Part shown: positions 1 through 9,557 of the stretch, one piece after another
Layout of the letters: each line of letters starts with the position of its first letter
Position numbering within the stretch: position 1 is the first letter of the stretch
Source: Cohnella silvisoli
Lineage (GTDB): Bacteria; Bacillota; Bacilli; Paenibacillales; Paenibacillaceae
Assembly (NCBI RefSeq): GCF_021190915.1
Contig: NZ_JAIOAP010000009.1
Location: 62,001-126,000, forward strand
Direction: 5' to 3'
Length of the DNA: 64,000 bases
Made by a program: the position numbers and the translations under genes
Notes under the pieces: model-generated
Databases searched by the model: none
What the model saw: only the letters and a program-made list of their open reading frames with translations
Told to the model about the DNA's origin: nothing

Positions 1-1117
<1,117 letters not shown>

Positions 1118-1191
1118 TTACCCTCCTTAAGATCTATAACTATGTTTTGCCGTCTCCGGACTTGCTGATTATGTCTGTACCGTAGAGCTAA

Positions 1192-1476
1192 TTAGCCTAC
1201 GATTGCGTGAATATCGCTTTCTTTCATGATCAAATATTCTTTACCCTCATATTTGATTTCCGTACCCGCATATTTAGAGAACAATACACGGTCGCCTTCT
1301 TTGACTTCAAGCGCGATCCGTTCACCGTCTTTAGTTAAAGCTCCGCTTCCCACCGCGATAATCGTTCCTTCTTGCGGCTTTTCTTTCGCGTTATCCGGCA
1401 ATACGATACCGCTGATCGTTTTTTCTTCTTTTGCGTTCGCTTCTACGAGAACGCGGTCACCCAAAGGTTTAATCAT
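1192..1476 (-). CDS. groES: Co-chaperonin GroES
   Basis: 94 residues, the normal GroES length. The N-terminus [14 protein letters not shown] and the C-terminal [17 protein letters not shown] are diagnostic, and the mobile loop lies near residues 17-32 ([17 protein letters not shown]). GroES caps the GroEL ring and encloses the folding chamber. First gene of the groES-groEL operon, with a GGAGG ribosome-binding site about 8 nt upstream of the ATG and the CIRCE operator plus promoter further upstream. Confidence 0.98.
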   Translation of the reverse strand: MIKPLGDRVLVEANAKEEKTISGIVLPDNAKEKPQEGTIIAVGSGALTKDGERIALEVKEGDRVLFSKYAGTEIKYEGKEYLIMKESDIHAIVG

Positions 1477-1536
1477 GTAAATAGCCTCCTTCTTAAATAG
1501 GTGTAAGTTTTTTAACTTAAAGCCATTGTTGCTCTG

Positions 1537-1563
1537 TTAGCACTCAATTGTGTTAAGTGCTAA
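1537..1563 (-). promoter_or_regulatory. CIRCE operator (HrcA binding site)
   Basis: A 27-bp inverted repeat, TTAGCACTC - 9 bp - AAGTGCTAA, matching the CIRCE consensus TTAGCACTC-N9-GAGTGCTAA at all but one arm position. It sits just downstream of the groES promoter, the classical place for HrcA repression of groESL in Firmicutes. Confidence 0.95.
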
Positions 1564-1575
1564 TAACCATTTTCT

Positions 1576-1604
1576 ATGATACGGTTTTTGCGGAAGGTTT
1601 TCAA
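1576..1604 (-). promoter_or_regulatory. Vegetative promoter of groESL
   Basis: On the minus strand, -35 TTGAAA (1599-1604) and -10 TATCAT (1576-1581) are separated by exactly 17 bp and lie immediately upstream of CIRCE. This fits a sigma-A promoter with the operator at the transcription start. Confidence 0.85.
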
Positions 1605-1627
1605 GTCCTTTACGTTAAAATTCTCCA

Positions 1628-1650
1628 TAAAAAAATGCGAATCCGCATTT
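1628..1650 (-). terminator. Rho-independent terminator of the chemoreceptor gene
   Basis: Minus-strand hairpin AATGCG-GATT-CGCATT followed directly by a run of Ts, about 60 bp beyond the chemoreceptor stop. It separates that gene from the groESL promoter. Confidence 0.75.
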
Positions 1651-1711
1651 ACTGCGGATCCGCACCGAACTGGCACGCTTTCCATTGTTCCCTCTGGAGT
1701 CATGCCTATTA

Positions 1712-2983
1712 TCAAGTCTTGAAATTGCCGACCAAACCTTTCAAGCGGGAAGCCATCGTGCTCAGCTTCTCTGCCGTGAGCGCCATCTCTTCCGTAGAGG
1801 ACAATTGCTGCTCTGTCATCGCCGATACTTGCTCGGTGAAAGAAGCCGTCTCTTCCGTTATGCGCGAAATATCTTGAATCGATTTCACTACAGAGGTGCT
1901 GCCGGCTGACATTTGCTCTACGGAAGCAGCAACATCAACGATATTAGAACTAAGCGATCCGACTTTGCTTACGATGTCGCGGAAAGTTTCTTCCGCGTTC
2001 TGCATGCCGGAAACGGCCGAGAATACTTGACCCGCGCTCTGTTCGAACATTGTGGCCACCTGGCCGATATCCCTGGACATCGTACCGATCGTATCCCCGA
2101 TTTGCACTGCGGATTGCTGCGTTTGATCGGCCAACTTCCGGATTTCTCCGGCAACGACCGCAAATCCGCGGCCATGTTCGCCCGCGCGAGCAGCTTCAAT
2201 CGCGGCGTTAAGGGCGAGCAGGTTCGTCTGGTTAGCAACTTCCGATATGTACCCGATAACTTCCCTTACTTGCTCTGACTTATGGTTGAGGCCCCTGACA
2301 ACTTCCTGCAGGGAACGGAATGCCTTCTCTACTTGTGCGATCTCTCCCGATGTCGATTGCAGCAATTCGGAGCCTGCCTCCGCGCGGCTAACCGTTGATA
2401 ACGCCGCATCGGAAACTGCCGTTGTCGTGGCGGCTACTTGATTCAAGCCGTCCAGCGTCTCTTGCATCGTAGCGGATATCTCTTGCGACTGCGCGACTTG
2501 CGTCTCCGAGCCTGCGGCCACCTTCTCTACCGCTTTGGACACTTCGCTGCTTACCCGTGCATTCTCGTCTGCGCCTTGTTTAAGCTGGATTGCTGACGCC
2601 GCCAGCTCCGCCGTACTGTCGCGAAGCTCTTTCATCATCTTCTGCAAGCCGTCCAGCATCTGGTTGGCCGCGTTGGCAAGATCGCCCATCTCATCGGTAG
2701 AACGGATATGTATGCGTCTTGTTAAATCTCCACCCGAGGATGCAATGTTACGAAGCGTTGCCGTTACTCCGCCGATAGATTCGGTAAGGTTGCGCGCAAG
2801 CCACATCGAACCGAAACCGGCTGCTCCCGCCAATGCGACGAAAATAATGATAACTTCAATGAACATTGCCTTATGGTCCGCAAGATCCATCCCCGTAATC
2901 ATTAGCACTAAAGCCAAAACCAGTAATACAATCATCCCTCCGTAGCCAATCATAATTTTGCGACCTAAAGTCAAATCACGCAT
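1712..2983 (-). CDS. Methyl-accepting chemotaxis protein with minimal sensor region
   Basis: 423 residues. Two hydrophobic segments (about 10-31 and 41-62) are separated by only about nine residues, so there is essentially no extracellular ligand-binding domain. A HAMP region (about 62-115) and a long coiled-coil signalling domain follow, with the receptor hairpin tip motif [20 protein letters not shown] near residues 245-265 (positions approximate). Such receptors sense through the membrane or cytoplasm and signal to CheA/CheW; no other che genes are nearby. Transcribed alone, with a GGGAGGG Shine-Dalgarno before the ATG. The family is certain; the signal is unknown. Confidence 0.93.
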   Translation of the reverse strand: MRDLTLGRKIMIGYGGMIVLLVLALVLMITGMDLADHKAMFIEVIIIFVALAGAAGFGSMWLARNLTESIGGVTATLRNIASSGGDLTRRIHIRSTDEMGDLANAANQMLDGLQKMMKELRDSTAELAASAIQLKQGADENARVSSEVSKAVEKVAAGSETQVAQSQEISATMQETLDGLNQVAATTTAVSDAALSTVSRAEAGSELLQSTSGEIAQVEKAFRSLQEVVRGLNHKSEQVREVIGYISEVANQTNLLALNAAIEAARAGEHGRGFAVVAGEIRKLADQTQQSAVQIGDTIGTMSRDIGQVATMFEQSAGQVFSAVSGMQNAEETFRDIVSKVGSLSSNIVDVAASVEQMSAGSTSVVKSIQDISRITEETASFTEQVSAMTEQQLSSTEEMALTAEKLSTMASRLKGLVGNFKT

Positions 2984-3040
2984 GCACTTGTCCCTCCCGG
3001 ATTCTAACAGCCGATGTAAGCCCTTTCTTGAAACAAGTGT

Positions 3041-3070
3041 ATCATAATTTCGTCTTTTGGACTATCGAAA
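3041..3070 (-). promoter_or_regulatory. Possible promoter of the chemoreceptor gene
   Basis: Minus strand TTTCGA (3065-3070), an 18-bp spacer and TATGAT (3041-3046), about 60 bp upstream of the start codon. The -10 is good and the -35 weak. I saw no clear SigD-type (TAAA / GCCGATAT) element. Confidence 0.35.
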
Positions 3071-3166
3071 TTTGGTACTTTTTGCTTCTTTCTGCATGAT
3101 ATTGACTGTCGGACTTTAGTCCTGGGAAGAGACGGCATTTTTAACTACCCCGCCTGTCTGATTTCC

Positions 3167-3952
3167 TTAATCTTCTTTCTCTTCTAACTCACGCTCTTTA
3201 TTTTCCCGAGCTCTCATCCGTTTGCCGTACGCCATTCTTGACAAAAGCACGCTTAGTTCATAGAGCAGGACGAGCGGCACGGCTACCAATAAATCCGAGA
3301 CAACGTCCGGCGGCGTAACCGTAACTCCTATGATAATGAGGATAAACCACGCCAGCCTGCGCATTTTTTGAAGGATGCGAGGGTTAAGTATGCCGATTTG
3401 ACTTAAAAATAAAATAATCAACGGAAGCTCGAACAACAACGAAATCGGTAACAGGATATTAAACAAAAACGAGAAATACTGAGTCACTCCGTAGGTTTGT
3501 TCCAACCCTAGGTTATGGGTAACTTTCTCTGTGAATAAAAAAGCCATTGGAAAGACGACAAAGTATGAAAAGGCAAGCCCTATCAGGAACATGATTAAAG
3601 CCCAAGGTACAAATTGCAACGTAGCTCTTTGTTCCTTTTTCCCGAGCGCGGGTTTAACGAAAGCCCACAGTTGGAACATCGTAAACGGGATGGCGACTAT
3701 AAAGGAAATCAGAATCGCGAACTTCATGTACAGCCCGATTGCGTCCCAAGGGGAAAACGCATGGAGATCCAAATTCTTTACGGGTGCGGCAGCCACTAAA
3801 AAATCGAACACGGGCTGCGCGCCGAATAATCCCCCGACTAACCCGAGAACAAATACAATTAAAGAATAGATGATCCGCTTGCGCAGCTCACCAATATGCT
3901 CCATGATCGGCATCCAATCCTCTTCCTGCCGGGAGCCGGGAATTTCCTTCAT
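3167..3952 (-). CDS. tatC: Sec-independent translocase subunit TatC
   Basis: 261 residues with the six hydrophobic segments of TatC, the multispanning receptor that recognises twin-arginine signal peptides and exports folded proteins. The N-terminus carries the conserved MEHIGELRKRI stretch, and FPMAFLFTEK and VVTPPDVVSDLL-type motifs are also present. The charged C-terminus (KRMRARENKERELEEKED) is cytoplasmic. Start supported by GGAGGCG about 7 nt upstream. It follows tatA in the same direction, giving a minimal TatA/TatC pair as in Bacillus. A candidate Tat substrate, the beta-helix protein at 48277-49998, lies in the same window. Confidence 0.97.
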   Translation of the reverse strand: MKEIPGSRQEEDWMPIMEHIGELRKRIIYSLIVFVLGLVGGLFGAQPVFDFLVAAAPVKNLDLHAFSPWDAIGLYMKFAILISFIVAIPFTMFQLWAFVKPALGKKEQRATLQFVPWALIMFLIGLAFSYFVVFPMAFLFTEKVTHNLGLEQTYGVTQYFSFLFNILLPISLLFELPLIILFLSQIGILNPRILQKMRRLAWFILIIIGVTVTPPDVVSDLLVAVPLVLLYELSVLLSRMAYGKRMRARENKERELEEKED

Positions 3953-3978
3953 CGTTAATCGCCTCCATGCAACAACAG

Positions 3979-4024
3979 GGCTGTCCCCTTCGCAAATGAT
4001 TCATCTGCGATGAGGGACAGCCCC
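3979..4024 (-). other. Strong hairpin between tatA and tatC
   Basis: Ten-bp perfect outer stem (GGGCTGTCCC at 3979-3988, GGGACAGCCC at 4015-4024), with further pairing TCGCA/TGCGA inside. In the tatA-to-tatC direction no T-run follows, so it is more likely an RNA-stability, processing or attenuation element than a terminator. Read on the plus strand it is followed by TTTTT, but no plus-strand gene precedes it. Confidence 0.6.
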
Positions 4025-4048
4025 TTTTTGTCATCATTGCTCATCCCG

Positions 4049-4279
4049 TTATTCCGGGAGACGTCGTTCCGCCTTCGGTTGTGCGTTCTCTTCCGGAGAA
4101 ACGTCCACGCGGCTCGCCGGACGATCCTTGGAATCATCCATCAGATCGTTAGCGCCTTTCTTGAACTCGCGAAGCGTGCGGCCAAAAGCTCTTCCCAGCT
4201 CGGGGAGCTTATTCGGACCAAACAGCAGCAGCGCGATAAGTACGAGCAAAATAATTCCCGATGCACCAATACCGGACAT
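4049..4279 (-). CDS. tatA: Twin-arginine translocase subunit TatA
   Basis: 76 residues: an N-terminal membrane helix (IILLVLIALLLFGPNKLPEL) with the conserved FGPNKLPELGRAFGRTLREFKK hinge and amphipathic helix, then an acidic, proline-rich tail. TatA oligomers form the protein-conducting part of the Tat system. Start supported by GGAGGT about 7 nt upstream. It precedes tatC with a stable hairpin between the two, which could let tatA be expressed above tatC, as TatA is needed in excess. Confidence 0.96.
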   Translation of the reverse strand: MSGIGASGIILLVLIALLLFGPNKLPELGRAFGRTLREFKKGANDLMDDSKDRPASRVDVSPEENAQPKAERRLPE

Positions 4280-4328
4280 AAGATTAACCTCCGTTCCTTT
4301 TCCTAGCCTGCTTAACCTTGGGAATCCT

Positions 4329-5381
4329 CTAGCAGCGATACAATCCGCCGTAGCCCATTCCGACGATATCTTCCTTCACAACGGTATCTCCAGCCAATAC
4401 TCTCGGCAACAAAACATCAAAAGACGTATAAGGATCATGCATGACGCAGCCCGGCAAACCGAATATAGGCACGCCTCGCAAATATCCGAACAACAGCATC
4501 GAGCCCGGCAGCATCGGCGTTCCATAACTCACGATATCGGTTCCCGCCTCGGCAATGGCACCTGGAGTTCGGTCGTCAGGATCTACGGACATTCCGCCTG
4601 TTACGAGTATCATATCATACCCTTGTTCAAGGAAATAGTGAATATCCTTGACAATTGTATGTCGATCATCAGGGACGAACTTTTGTTCCGCTACCTCCGA
4701 GCCAAGGGCTTCAAGCTTAGCCCGAACCGCAGGACCGAACTTGTCGGTAATCCGACCCGAGAACACTTCGCTCCCCGTCGTCAGCAGACCAATTTTCATT
4801 GAACGGAAGGGACGAACGCTGACGGGAGACGATCCATATTTCTTCCGGTAATCGCCAGCTATTCTTTCAACGTCTTGAACCTTCAGTTCCGGGACAATGA
4901 GCGGAATAGCCCTTGTCGCCGCCAAGCCATCGCCGGGATGAACGACGCGATGATTCGTTATCGAAGCAAGGGCGATTTCGCCAAGCCGGTTAATCTCATC
5001 CACGACTTCGCGGGCGATGCAGGCTAACCCCGTGATCTCGGATTTAATGGAAACTTTGCCTTCATGCGGCTCGCCATAAGCCGTGTTGTCCCCGCCTAAG
5101 GCTACCGCCATCCGGAGCGCGGCTTCGTCTTCGTGAAGATCGGTGTCCGCAAGCTCGATGACGTACAAATTCTCTTTGCCGATATCCTTCAGCTTGGGAA
5201 TATCGTCGCTTACGACGACATGGCCTTTGCGAAACAATCTGCCTTTGAACTGGCCGGGAACGATCTGCGTGAGATCATGGGCCAGCACCATTCCGACGGC
5301 TTCCTCCACTTTAACTTCCCTGAGCACGGAGGAGCTTATGACAGTCGTCCCCTGCCGCGGGGACATTCCGGAGTCCGTCAT
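4329..5381 (-). CDS. Molybdopterin-binding protein, MoeA/MogA-like
   Basis: 350 residues. The C-terminal half has the molybdopterin-binding fold signature: KIGLLTTGSEVFSGRITDKFG near residues 193-213, then LVTGGMSVDPDDRTPGAI and GLPGCVMHDPYTSFDVLLPR. The N-terminal part (LREVKVEEAVGMVLAHDLTQI) resembles the start of MoeA, but at 350 residues the protein is shorter than MoeA (about 400) and lacks the full domain set, so the exact step (molybdate insertion or another pterin-binding role) is open. The ATG overlaps the moaB stop by 4 bp (ATGA), so it is translationally coupled to the cofactor genes upstream. Confidence 0.85.
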   Translation of the reverse strand: MTDSGMSPRQGTTVISSSVLREVKVEEAVGMVLAHDLTQIVPGQFKGRLFRKGHVVVSDDIPKLKDIGKENLYVIELADTDLHEDEAALRMAVALGGDNTAYGEPHEGKVSIKSEITGLACIAREVVDEINRLGEIALASITNHRVVHPGDGLAATRAIPLIVPELKVQDVERIAGDYRKKYGSSPVSVRPFRSMKIGLLTTGSEVFSGRITDKFGPAVRAKLEALGSEVAEQKFVPDDRHTIVKDIHYFLEQGYDMILVTGGMSVDPDDRTPGAIAEAGTDIVSYGTPMLPGSMLLFGYLRGVPIFGLPGCVMHDPYTSFDVLLPRVLAGDTVVKEDIVGMGYGGLYRC

Positions 5382-5872
5382 CCTAGCGTCTCCCTCCGCA
5401 AGCCTTTCACCTGATCGAGCGCTTCCGGCAGCATGTCCATAACCGCCATTAAATGCTCATGGACGCCCTTAGGGTCGCCCGGCAAGTTCAAAATCAAAGT
5501 CCGGCCGCGAATCGCGCAAATGCCGCGGAACAGCATCCCCTTGCGCGAACGCTGAATAACGGTTGCCCGCATAGCTTCCGCGATTCCCGGAACGATCCGT
5601 TCAGCGATCATAAGCGTCGCTTCAGGCGTAACATCCCTAAACCCAAGTCCCGTGCCTCCGGTCGTCAATACGAGATCGGCTTGAAAATAATCGGCCATTT
5701 CGATAAGAGCGGCACGAATTTCGTCTTGATCGTCCGGCACGATACGATAATCTACGATGTCTCCAACCAGTTCTTCCTCAATTAATTCCCGTATAACCTG
5801 CGCGCTCGTATCTTCGCGTTCGCCGCGCGATCCTTTATCGCTTGCCGTCAATAAGGCGACTTTCCAACGCAT
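5378..5872 (-). CDS. moaB: MogA/MoaB-family molybdenum cofactor biosynthesis protein
   Basis: 164 residues, typical of MoaB/MogA, which adenylylate molybdopterin before metal insertion. The family signature LVLTTGGTGLGFRDVTPEAT (about residues 66-85) and the LNLPGDPKGVHEHL loop near 129-142 are intact. Start chosen at ATG 5872, behind GGAGGGATGAGGC. It overlaps the downstream MoeA-like gene by 4 bp and follows moaC by 47 bp, so moaC-moaB-moeA-like is probably one transcript. MoaB and MogA cannot be separated with certainty by eye. Confidence 0.9.
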   Translation of the reverse strand: MRWKVALLTASDKGSRGEREDTSAQVIRELIEEELVGDIVDYRIVPDDQDEIRAALIEMADYFQADLVLTTGGTGLGFRDVTPEATLMIAERIVPGIAEAMRATVIQRSRKGMLFRGICAIRGRTLILNLPGDPKGVHEHLMAVMDMLPEALDQVKGLRRETLG

Positions 5873-5919
5873 GCCTCATCCCTCCGCTCCCATGGGTACG
5901 AACTCTATCTTAATCTCGC

Positions 5920-6423
5920 TTACTCGGTTTGTTCAACCGCCAAAGCATAATCGCCGCTTTTGCCGCCTGTCTTGATTAACAGCCTAATCGGACCGATAAC
6001 CATATCCTTCTGCAGCGCCTTGCACATATCATAAACGGTTAATGCAGCCGCGGAAACAGCGGTCAACGCTTCCATTTCCACGCCTGTTTTGCCAGTCGTT
6101 TTCACCTCGGCTGTAATGCGCAGCGTGTCTGCTCCATTATCCGCGAATTGCAGGTTTACGCCGGTCAGCGGGAGCGGATGACACATCGGAATCCAGTCCG
6201 AAGTCCTTTTGGCCGCTTGGATACCCGCGATTTGCGCGACGGCGAGCACATCCCCTTTGCCAACGGATCGCTCCCGGATACGTCTGAGCGTCTCGGGTGC
6301 CATGGTAACCTCGCCTTCGGCGACCGCTACCCTTGCGGTTATCGTTTTATCGGTGACATCTACCATCTTTGCACGGCCTTGTTCGTTGAAATGCGTTAAC
6401 CCGTCCTCCGCGTTATCCATCAT
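5920..6423 (-). CDS. moaC: Cyclic pyranopterin monophosphate synthase MoaC
   Basis: 167 residues. With MoaA, MoaC converts GTP to cyclic pyranopterin monophosphate, the first molybdopterin precursor. Key motifs are [33 protein letters not shown] (about residues 57-90, with the conserved MCHPL) and [32 protein letters not shown] lies behind GAGGGGGGAAG; the second ATG is equally possible. It lies 9 bp after the 5-formyl-THF cyclo-ligase stop. No moaA, moaD or moaE is in the window. Confidence 0.96.
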   Translation of the reverse strand: MMDNAEDGLTHFNEQGRAKMVDVTDKTITARVAVAEGEVTMAPETLRRIRERSVGKGDVLAVAQIAGIQAAKRTSDWIPMCHPLPLTGVNLQFADNGADTLRITAEVKTTGKTGVEMEALTAVSAAALTVYDMCKALQKDMVIGPIRLLIKTGGKSGDYALAVEQTE

Positions 6424-6432
6424 CTTCCCCCC

Positions 6433-7071
6433 TCAATTAAACCAAATGACCTTTTCATCCGTTGCCAAACCGCTTAACCTGAGATCATGCGGCTCGCTCG
6501 GCAGCGGGTCCCTGACAACTTGGCTTGCGAACGCAAATCCAATCCAAAGCGTTGTTTCGGAATGGTTCGTTCCTTGTTCACCCGCATACAGACGATCATA
6601 GTAACCGCCGCCGTAACCCAATCTTCCGCCTATTTCGTTAAAAGCAATGCCCGGCACAAGCACCGCATCAAGCGGCTGCATTCCGTTCCTGATTGAAGTA
6701 TGCAGCGGATCGGGCTCCGGAACTCCCCATTTCCCGGGAATCCAGTTAGACAATGCTTCGACCTTCCTTAACTCCATTCCTTCTCCGCCTGGCAAAATTC
6801 GCGGAGCAAATATTTGATCGCCCATTTTCCAGCACTTATTTATAAGAGGCAGCGCCGATGCTTCCGAGCGGAAAGGTCCATAAGCGCAAATGTTCAGAGG
6901 CCTTTCAAGCCGCTTCCTGAGGACGCTTATCACTTCAAGCTCGAGCAAAACGCATAGCTGCAAGGACCGCTGTTCCCGCTCATCCGGGGACATGGCATCC
7001 CTGACGGCCGTCATGCGGCGGCGCCACTCGCCTTTGTCCGATGTCCTCTGTTCCTCATCCATAAAAGACAT
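6433..7071 (-). CDS. 5-formyltetrahydrofolate cyclo-ligase
   Basis: 212 residues from the chosen start. Converts 5-formyl-THF to 5,10-methenyl-THF with ATP, recycling folate. The signature GIAFNEIGGRLGYGGGYYDR near residues 150-170 is the family's substrate/ATP loop. I chose the ATG at 7071 because GGAGG lies 5 nt upstream; a longer reading from a GTG at 7122 adds 17 residues but has no convincing ribosome-binding site. First gene of the moaC-moaB-moeA-like run and divergent from ydiF. Confidence 0.9.
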   Translation of the reverse strand: MSFMDEEQRTSDKGEWRRRMTAVRDAMSPDEREQRSLQLCVLLELEVISVLRKRLERPLNICAYGPFRSEASALPLINKCWKMGDQIFAPRILPGGEGMELRKVEALSNWIPGKWGVPEPDPLHTSIRNGMQPLDAVLVPGIAFNEIGGRLGYGGGYYDRLYAGEQGTNHSETTLWIGFAFASQVVRDPLPSEPHDLRLSGLATDEKVIWFN

Positions 7072-7147
7072 GCCTACCTCCAAAATTCCGTGAAAATCTA
7101 CTTTCATTTTAGCATTTTTCACCTATTTCCGCCAAAGGCCGGAGGCT

Positions 7148-7177
7148 TGGACATTTCTCGTGTTTTTACGGTACACT
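7148..7177 (+). promoter_or_regulatory. Possible promoter of ydiF
   Basis: TGGACA (7148-7153), 18-bp spacer, TACACT (7172-7177), 42 bp before the TTG start and inside the 147-bp divergent intergenic region. Both hexamers differ from consensus, so this is moderate support only. Confidence 0.45.
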
Positions 7178-7218
7178 TGGTTGGTAAGGATTAAACGAAC
7201 TATTCGGAGGGATTCCTC

Positions 7219-9135
7219 TTGCTTTTACAAGCATCCGGCATTACGAAACATTATGGCGTTACCCCCGTATTGGACGGGATATCGATTCAAATCAACGAAC
7301 GCGATCGCATCGGTTTGGTCGGCGTCAACGGGGCAGGCAAATCCACGTTCTTGCGCATACTGGCCGGAGAACTGACCGCCGACACCGGCTCGGTGTCCAA
7401 GCCGAGAGAGCTCAAAGTGGGGTATTTAGCTCAGAACGGCGGCCTTCAAGGACATCGTACTCTTATGGAAGAAATGAATTCGGCGTTCGGCCCGTTGTTG
7501 GAGCAAGAGCGGGCATTGCAAACGATGGAAGAGCGAATTGCCGATCCCGAAGAGCTCGCTAACTCGGAGCGCTACGAAGCCTTATTGGCGCAGTATGCGG
7601 ACTCGAGCGATAAGTTTCGGGAAAATGGCGGATTCGAAATGAAAAACCGTATTCGCAGCATCCTGCATGGAATGGGTTTCGGCGATTTCTCGCCGGATAC
7701 CGAAGTTTCCTCGCTCAGCGGGGGGCAGAGGACGCGGCTTGCGCTTGCTAGACTGCTGCTTGTCCAGCCAGAGTTATTGTTGCTCGATGAGCCTACCAAC
7801 CATCTGGACATCGATACGCTGACTTGGTTAGAGCAATATTTGCGTTCATATGCCGGAGCGATGGTCATCGTCTCCCATGACCGCTATTTCCTTGACGCAA
7901 CCGTGACGGCTGTCGTTGAAATCGAGCGCCATGAAGCTATTCGTTATACAGGCAACTACAGCCGTTTTATGGATTTGAAAGCCGCAGCCTTCGCCCAGCA
8001 GCTTAAACTGTATGAACAGCAGCGCAAAGAGATTTCGCGCATGGAAGATTTCGTTCAGCGCAACATCGTTCGCGCCTCCACGACCCGCCGTGCCCAGAGC
8101 AGGCGTAACGCGCTGGAGAGAATTGAACGGTTAGAGAAGCCGAACAGTTTGCGTCAGGCGAGCTTCTCGTTCTCAACGGAGCGCAGAAGCGGCAAGGAAG
8201 TACTTAGGGCCATTAATTGTTCCGCCGCTCCTAAAGAAGAGATGGCGCCTTTGTTTCGGAATGTATCCTTCGAGGTGAAAAGAGGGGAACGACTTGCCCT
8301 CCTTGGACCGAATGGCGTAGGTAAAACGACTTTGCTAAGGGCGCTGATCGATAAATTGCCGCTTCGTACCGGCGTTATTGAATGGGGCGTAGGAGTGTCG
8401 ATTGGTTACTACGATCAAGAGCAGCGCGAGCTGAATCCCTCCAACACGGTGTTAGAGGAAGTGTGGAGCGCTTTTGTTATGCTTCCCGAAGCGGAGATTC
8501 GCACGGTTCTTGGCAATTTTCTATTCAGCGGCGACGACGTTCGCAAGAAAGTCAGCGCGCTTAGCGGCGGCGAAAAGGCGCGAGTAGCATTATCGAAGCT
8601 CATGTTGCGCAAAGCCAACGTGCTCCTGCTGGATGAGCCGACGAATCATCTCGACCTAATGAGCCGGGAAGTGCTGGAAGCCGCATTGGACGAATATGAC
8701 GGTACTTTGATCTTCGTTTCCCATGATCGTTACTTCCTGAATCGGATTGCCGACCGGATTGTCGAATTAGCACCGGACGGGGCTGAGCATTTCCTGGGAA
8801 ATTATGACGAAATGGTCGCCAAAAAACAAGAAATGAAAGAATGGCAATCGTCATTAAACGCCGTTAACTCTCAAGTTTCGCAACCTGTTGTGAGCGACTA
8901 CGAGGCGGATAAGCAGGCTAAACGGGAAGAACGAGCTCGCCAGCGAAAACGGGAGCAAGCCGAAGCCGATATTGCCAGGTTAGAGGGTGAGCTAGCCGAG
9001 CTCGAGCTTGCGATGGCCTCTCCCGAGATGGTCACGGATTATATGAAGCTGCGGGATAAACAAGCCGAAGCGGAAAAAACGCGTACGGCATTGGATGCCG
9101 CTTATCAGAGTTGGGAAGCTTTGATGGAAGAGTAA
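7219..9135 (+). CDS. ydiF: ABC-F ATPase, YdiF-like ribosome-associated protein
   Basis: 638 residues: two ABC ATPase domains in one chain and no membrane segment. Domain 1 has Walker A GVNGAGKST (about 34-42), signature LSGGQRTRLALARLL and Walker B LLLLDEPTNHLD. Domain 2 has GPNGVGKTT, LSGGEKARVALSKLM and VLLLDEPTNHLD. The linker between them (about 240-310, KAAAFAQQLKLYEQQRKEI onward) is the P-site tRNA interaction motif region of ABC-F proteins. The charged C-terminal coiled coil (about 550-635) matches YdiF/Uup types. Such proteins act on stalled ribosomes rather than in transport. TTG start behind GGAGGG. Its place beside moaC, tat and tsaD mirrors B. subtilis ydiF, the basis for the symbol. 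The only plus-strand gene in the first 24 kb. Confidence 0.92.
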   Translation: MLLQASGITKHYGVTPVLDGISIQINERDRIGLVGVNGAGKSTFLRILAGELTADTGSVSKPRELKVGYLAQNGGLQGHRTLMEEMNSAFGPLLEQERALQTMEERIADPEELANSERYEALLAQYADSSDKFRENGGFEMKNRIRSILHGMGFGDFSPDTEVSSLSGGQRTRLALARLLLVQPELLLLDEPTNHLDIDTLTWLEQYLRSYAGAMVIVSHDRYFLDATVTAVVEIERHEAIRYTGNYSRFMDLKAAAFAQQLKLYEQQRKEISRMEDFVQRNIVRASTTRRAQSRRNALERIERLEKPNSLRQASFSFSTERRSGKEVLRAINCSAAPKEEMAPLFRNVSFEVKRGERLALLGPNGVGKTTLLRALIDKLPLRTGVIEWGVGVSIGYYDQEQRELNPSNTVLEEVWSAFVMLPEAEIRTVLGNFLFSGDDVRKKVSALSGGEKARVALSKLMLRKANVLLLDEPTNHLDLMSREVLEAALDEYDGTLIFVSHDRYFLNRIADRIVELAPDGAEHFLGNYDEMVAKKQEMKEWQSSLNAVNSQVSQPVVSDYEADKQAKREERARQRKREQAEADIARLEGELAELELAMASPEMVTDYMKLRDKQAEAEKTRTALDAAYQSWEALMEE

Positions 9136-9189
9136 ATTCTGCTCGTACTCTCCGTTAACGGGAAGTAAAATCGCTATTCTGGTAAAAAG

Positions 9190-9460
9190 TTGTTCACATG
9201 GTTATACACAGCTTGCGTGCTTTAAGAGCGAACAGGGATCTGTTGATAAACCCTCTCAACTCTTGGCGGCGCAAGCTTTTTTGTTGGTTTGTTGATGGAA
9301 AGGAACAGTTTTCCACCGATTTATCCACAATATCCACAATATACACACTCAAACTGTGAAAAACTAATCCCACTTTCAGCAACAATCAACTCCTTGTGTA
9401 GCAGCGCCTTTCGGGGTTTATCCACATTATGCACAAGCGGTGTGGATAAGTTTGTCCACA
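9190..9460. promoter_or_regulatory. Cluster of DnaA boxes downstream of ydiF
   Basis: The 422-bp gap between ydiF and the methyltransferase gene holds no gene but many 9-mers matching the DnaA box TTATNCACA. Five are perfect: 9202-9210 (TTATACACA), 9321-9329 and 9418-9426 (TTATCCACA), 9427-9435 (TTATGCACA) and 9441-9449 (TGTGGATAA, opposite strand). Six or more have one mismatch: 9190-9198, 9241-9249 (opposite strand), 9330-9338, 9339-9347, 9355-9363 (opposite strand) and 9452-9460. The boxes at 9321, 9330 and 9339 are end-to-end 9-mers, as are 9418 and 9427. No dnaA or dnaN is present, so this is not oriC. A DnaA-titrating or regulatory cluster is the likely reading; I recall such clusters near gcp/ydiF in B. 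subtilis. Confidence 0.85.
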
Positions 9461-9503
9461 TCGCTTGTTGAGGTAACAGAGAGGGGTAGCGGCCAAATAT
9501 AGC

Positions 9504-9543
9504 AAAGAGACTGCTCAATAAGCGCTTCACTTATCGAACAGTC
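9504..9543 (-). terminator. Probable terminator of the leuA-methyltransferase transcript
   Basis: Minus-strand hairpin with a 14-bp stem (GACTGTTCGATAAG / CTTATTGAGCAGTC, two G-U pairs) and a 7-nt loop, followed by TCTTT, 15 bp past the methyltransferase stop. The T-run is short. Confidence 0.6.
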
Positions 9544-9557
9544 CCCCGACGTAAAAT

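Noticed and set aside
3979-4024. Plus-strand terminator
   Set aside because: A T-run follows on the plus strand, but no plus-strand gene lies upstream for several kilobases.
9190-9460. Chromosomal origin (oriC) because of many DnaA boxes
   Set aside because: No dnaA, dnaN, rpmH or gyr genes are near, and no clear AT-rich unwinding region with DnaA-trio pattern was seen.
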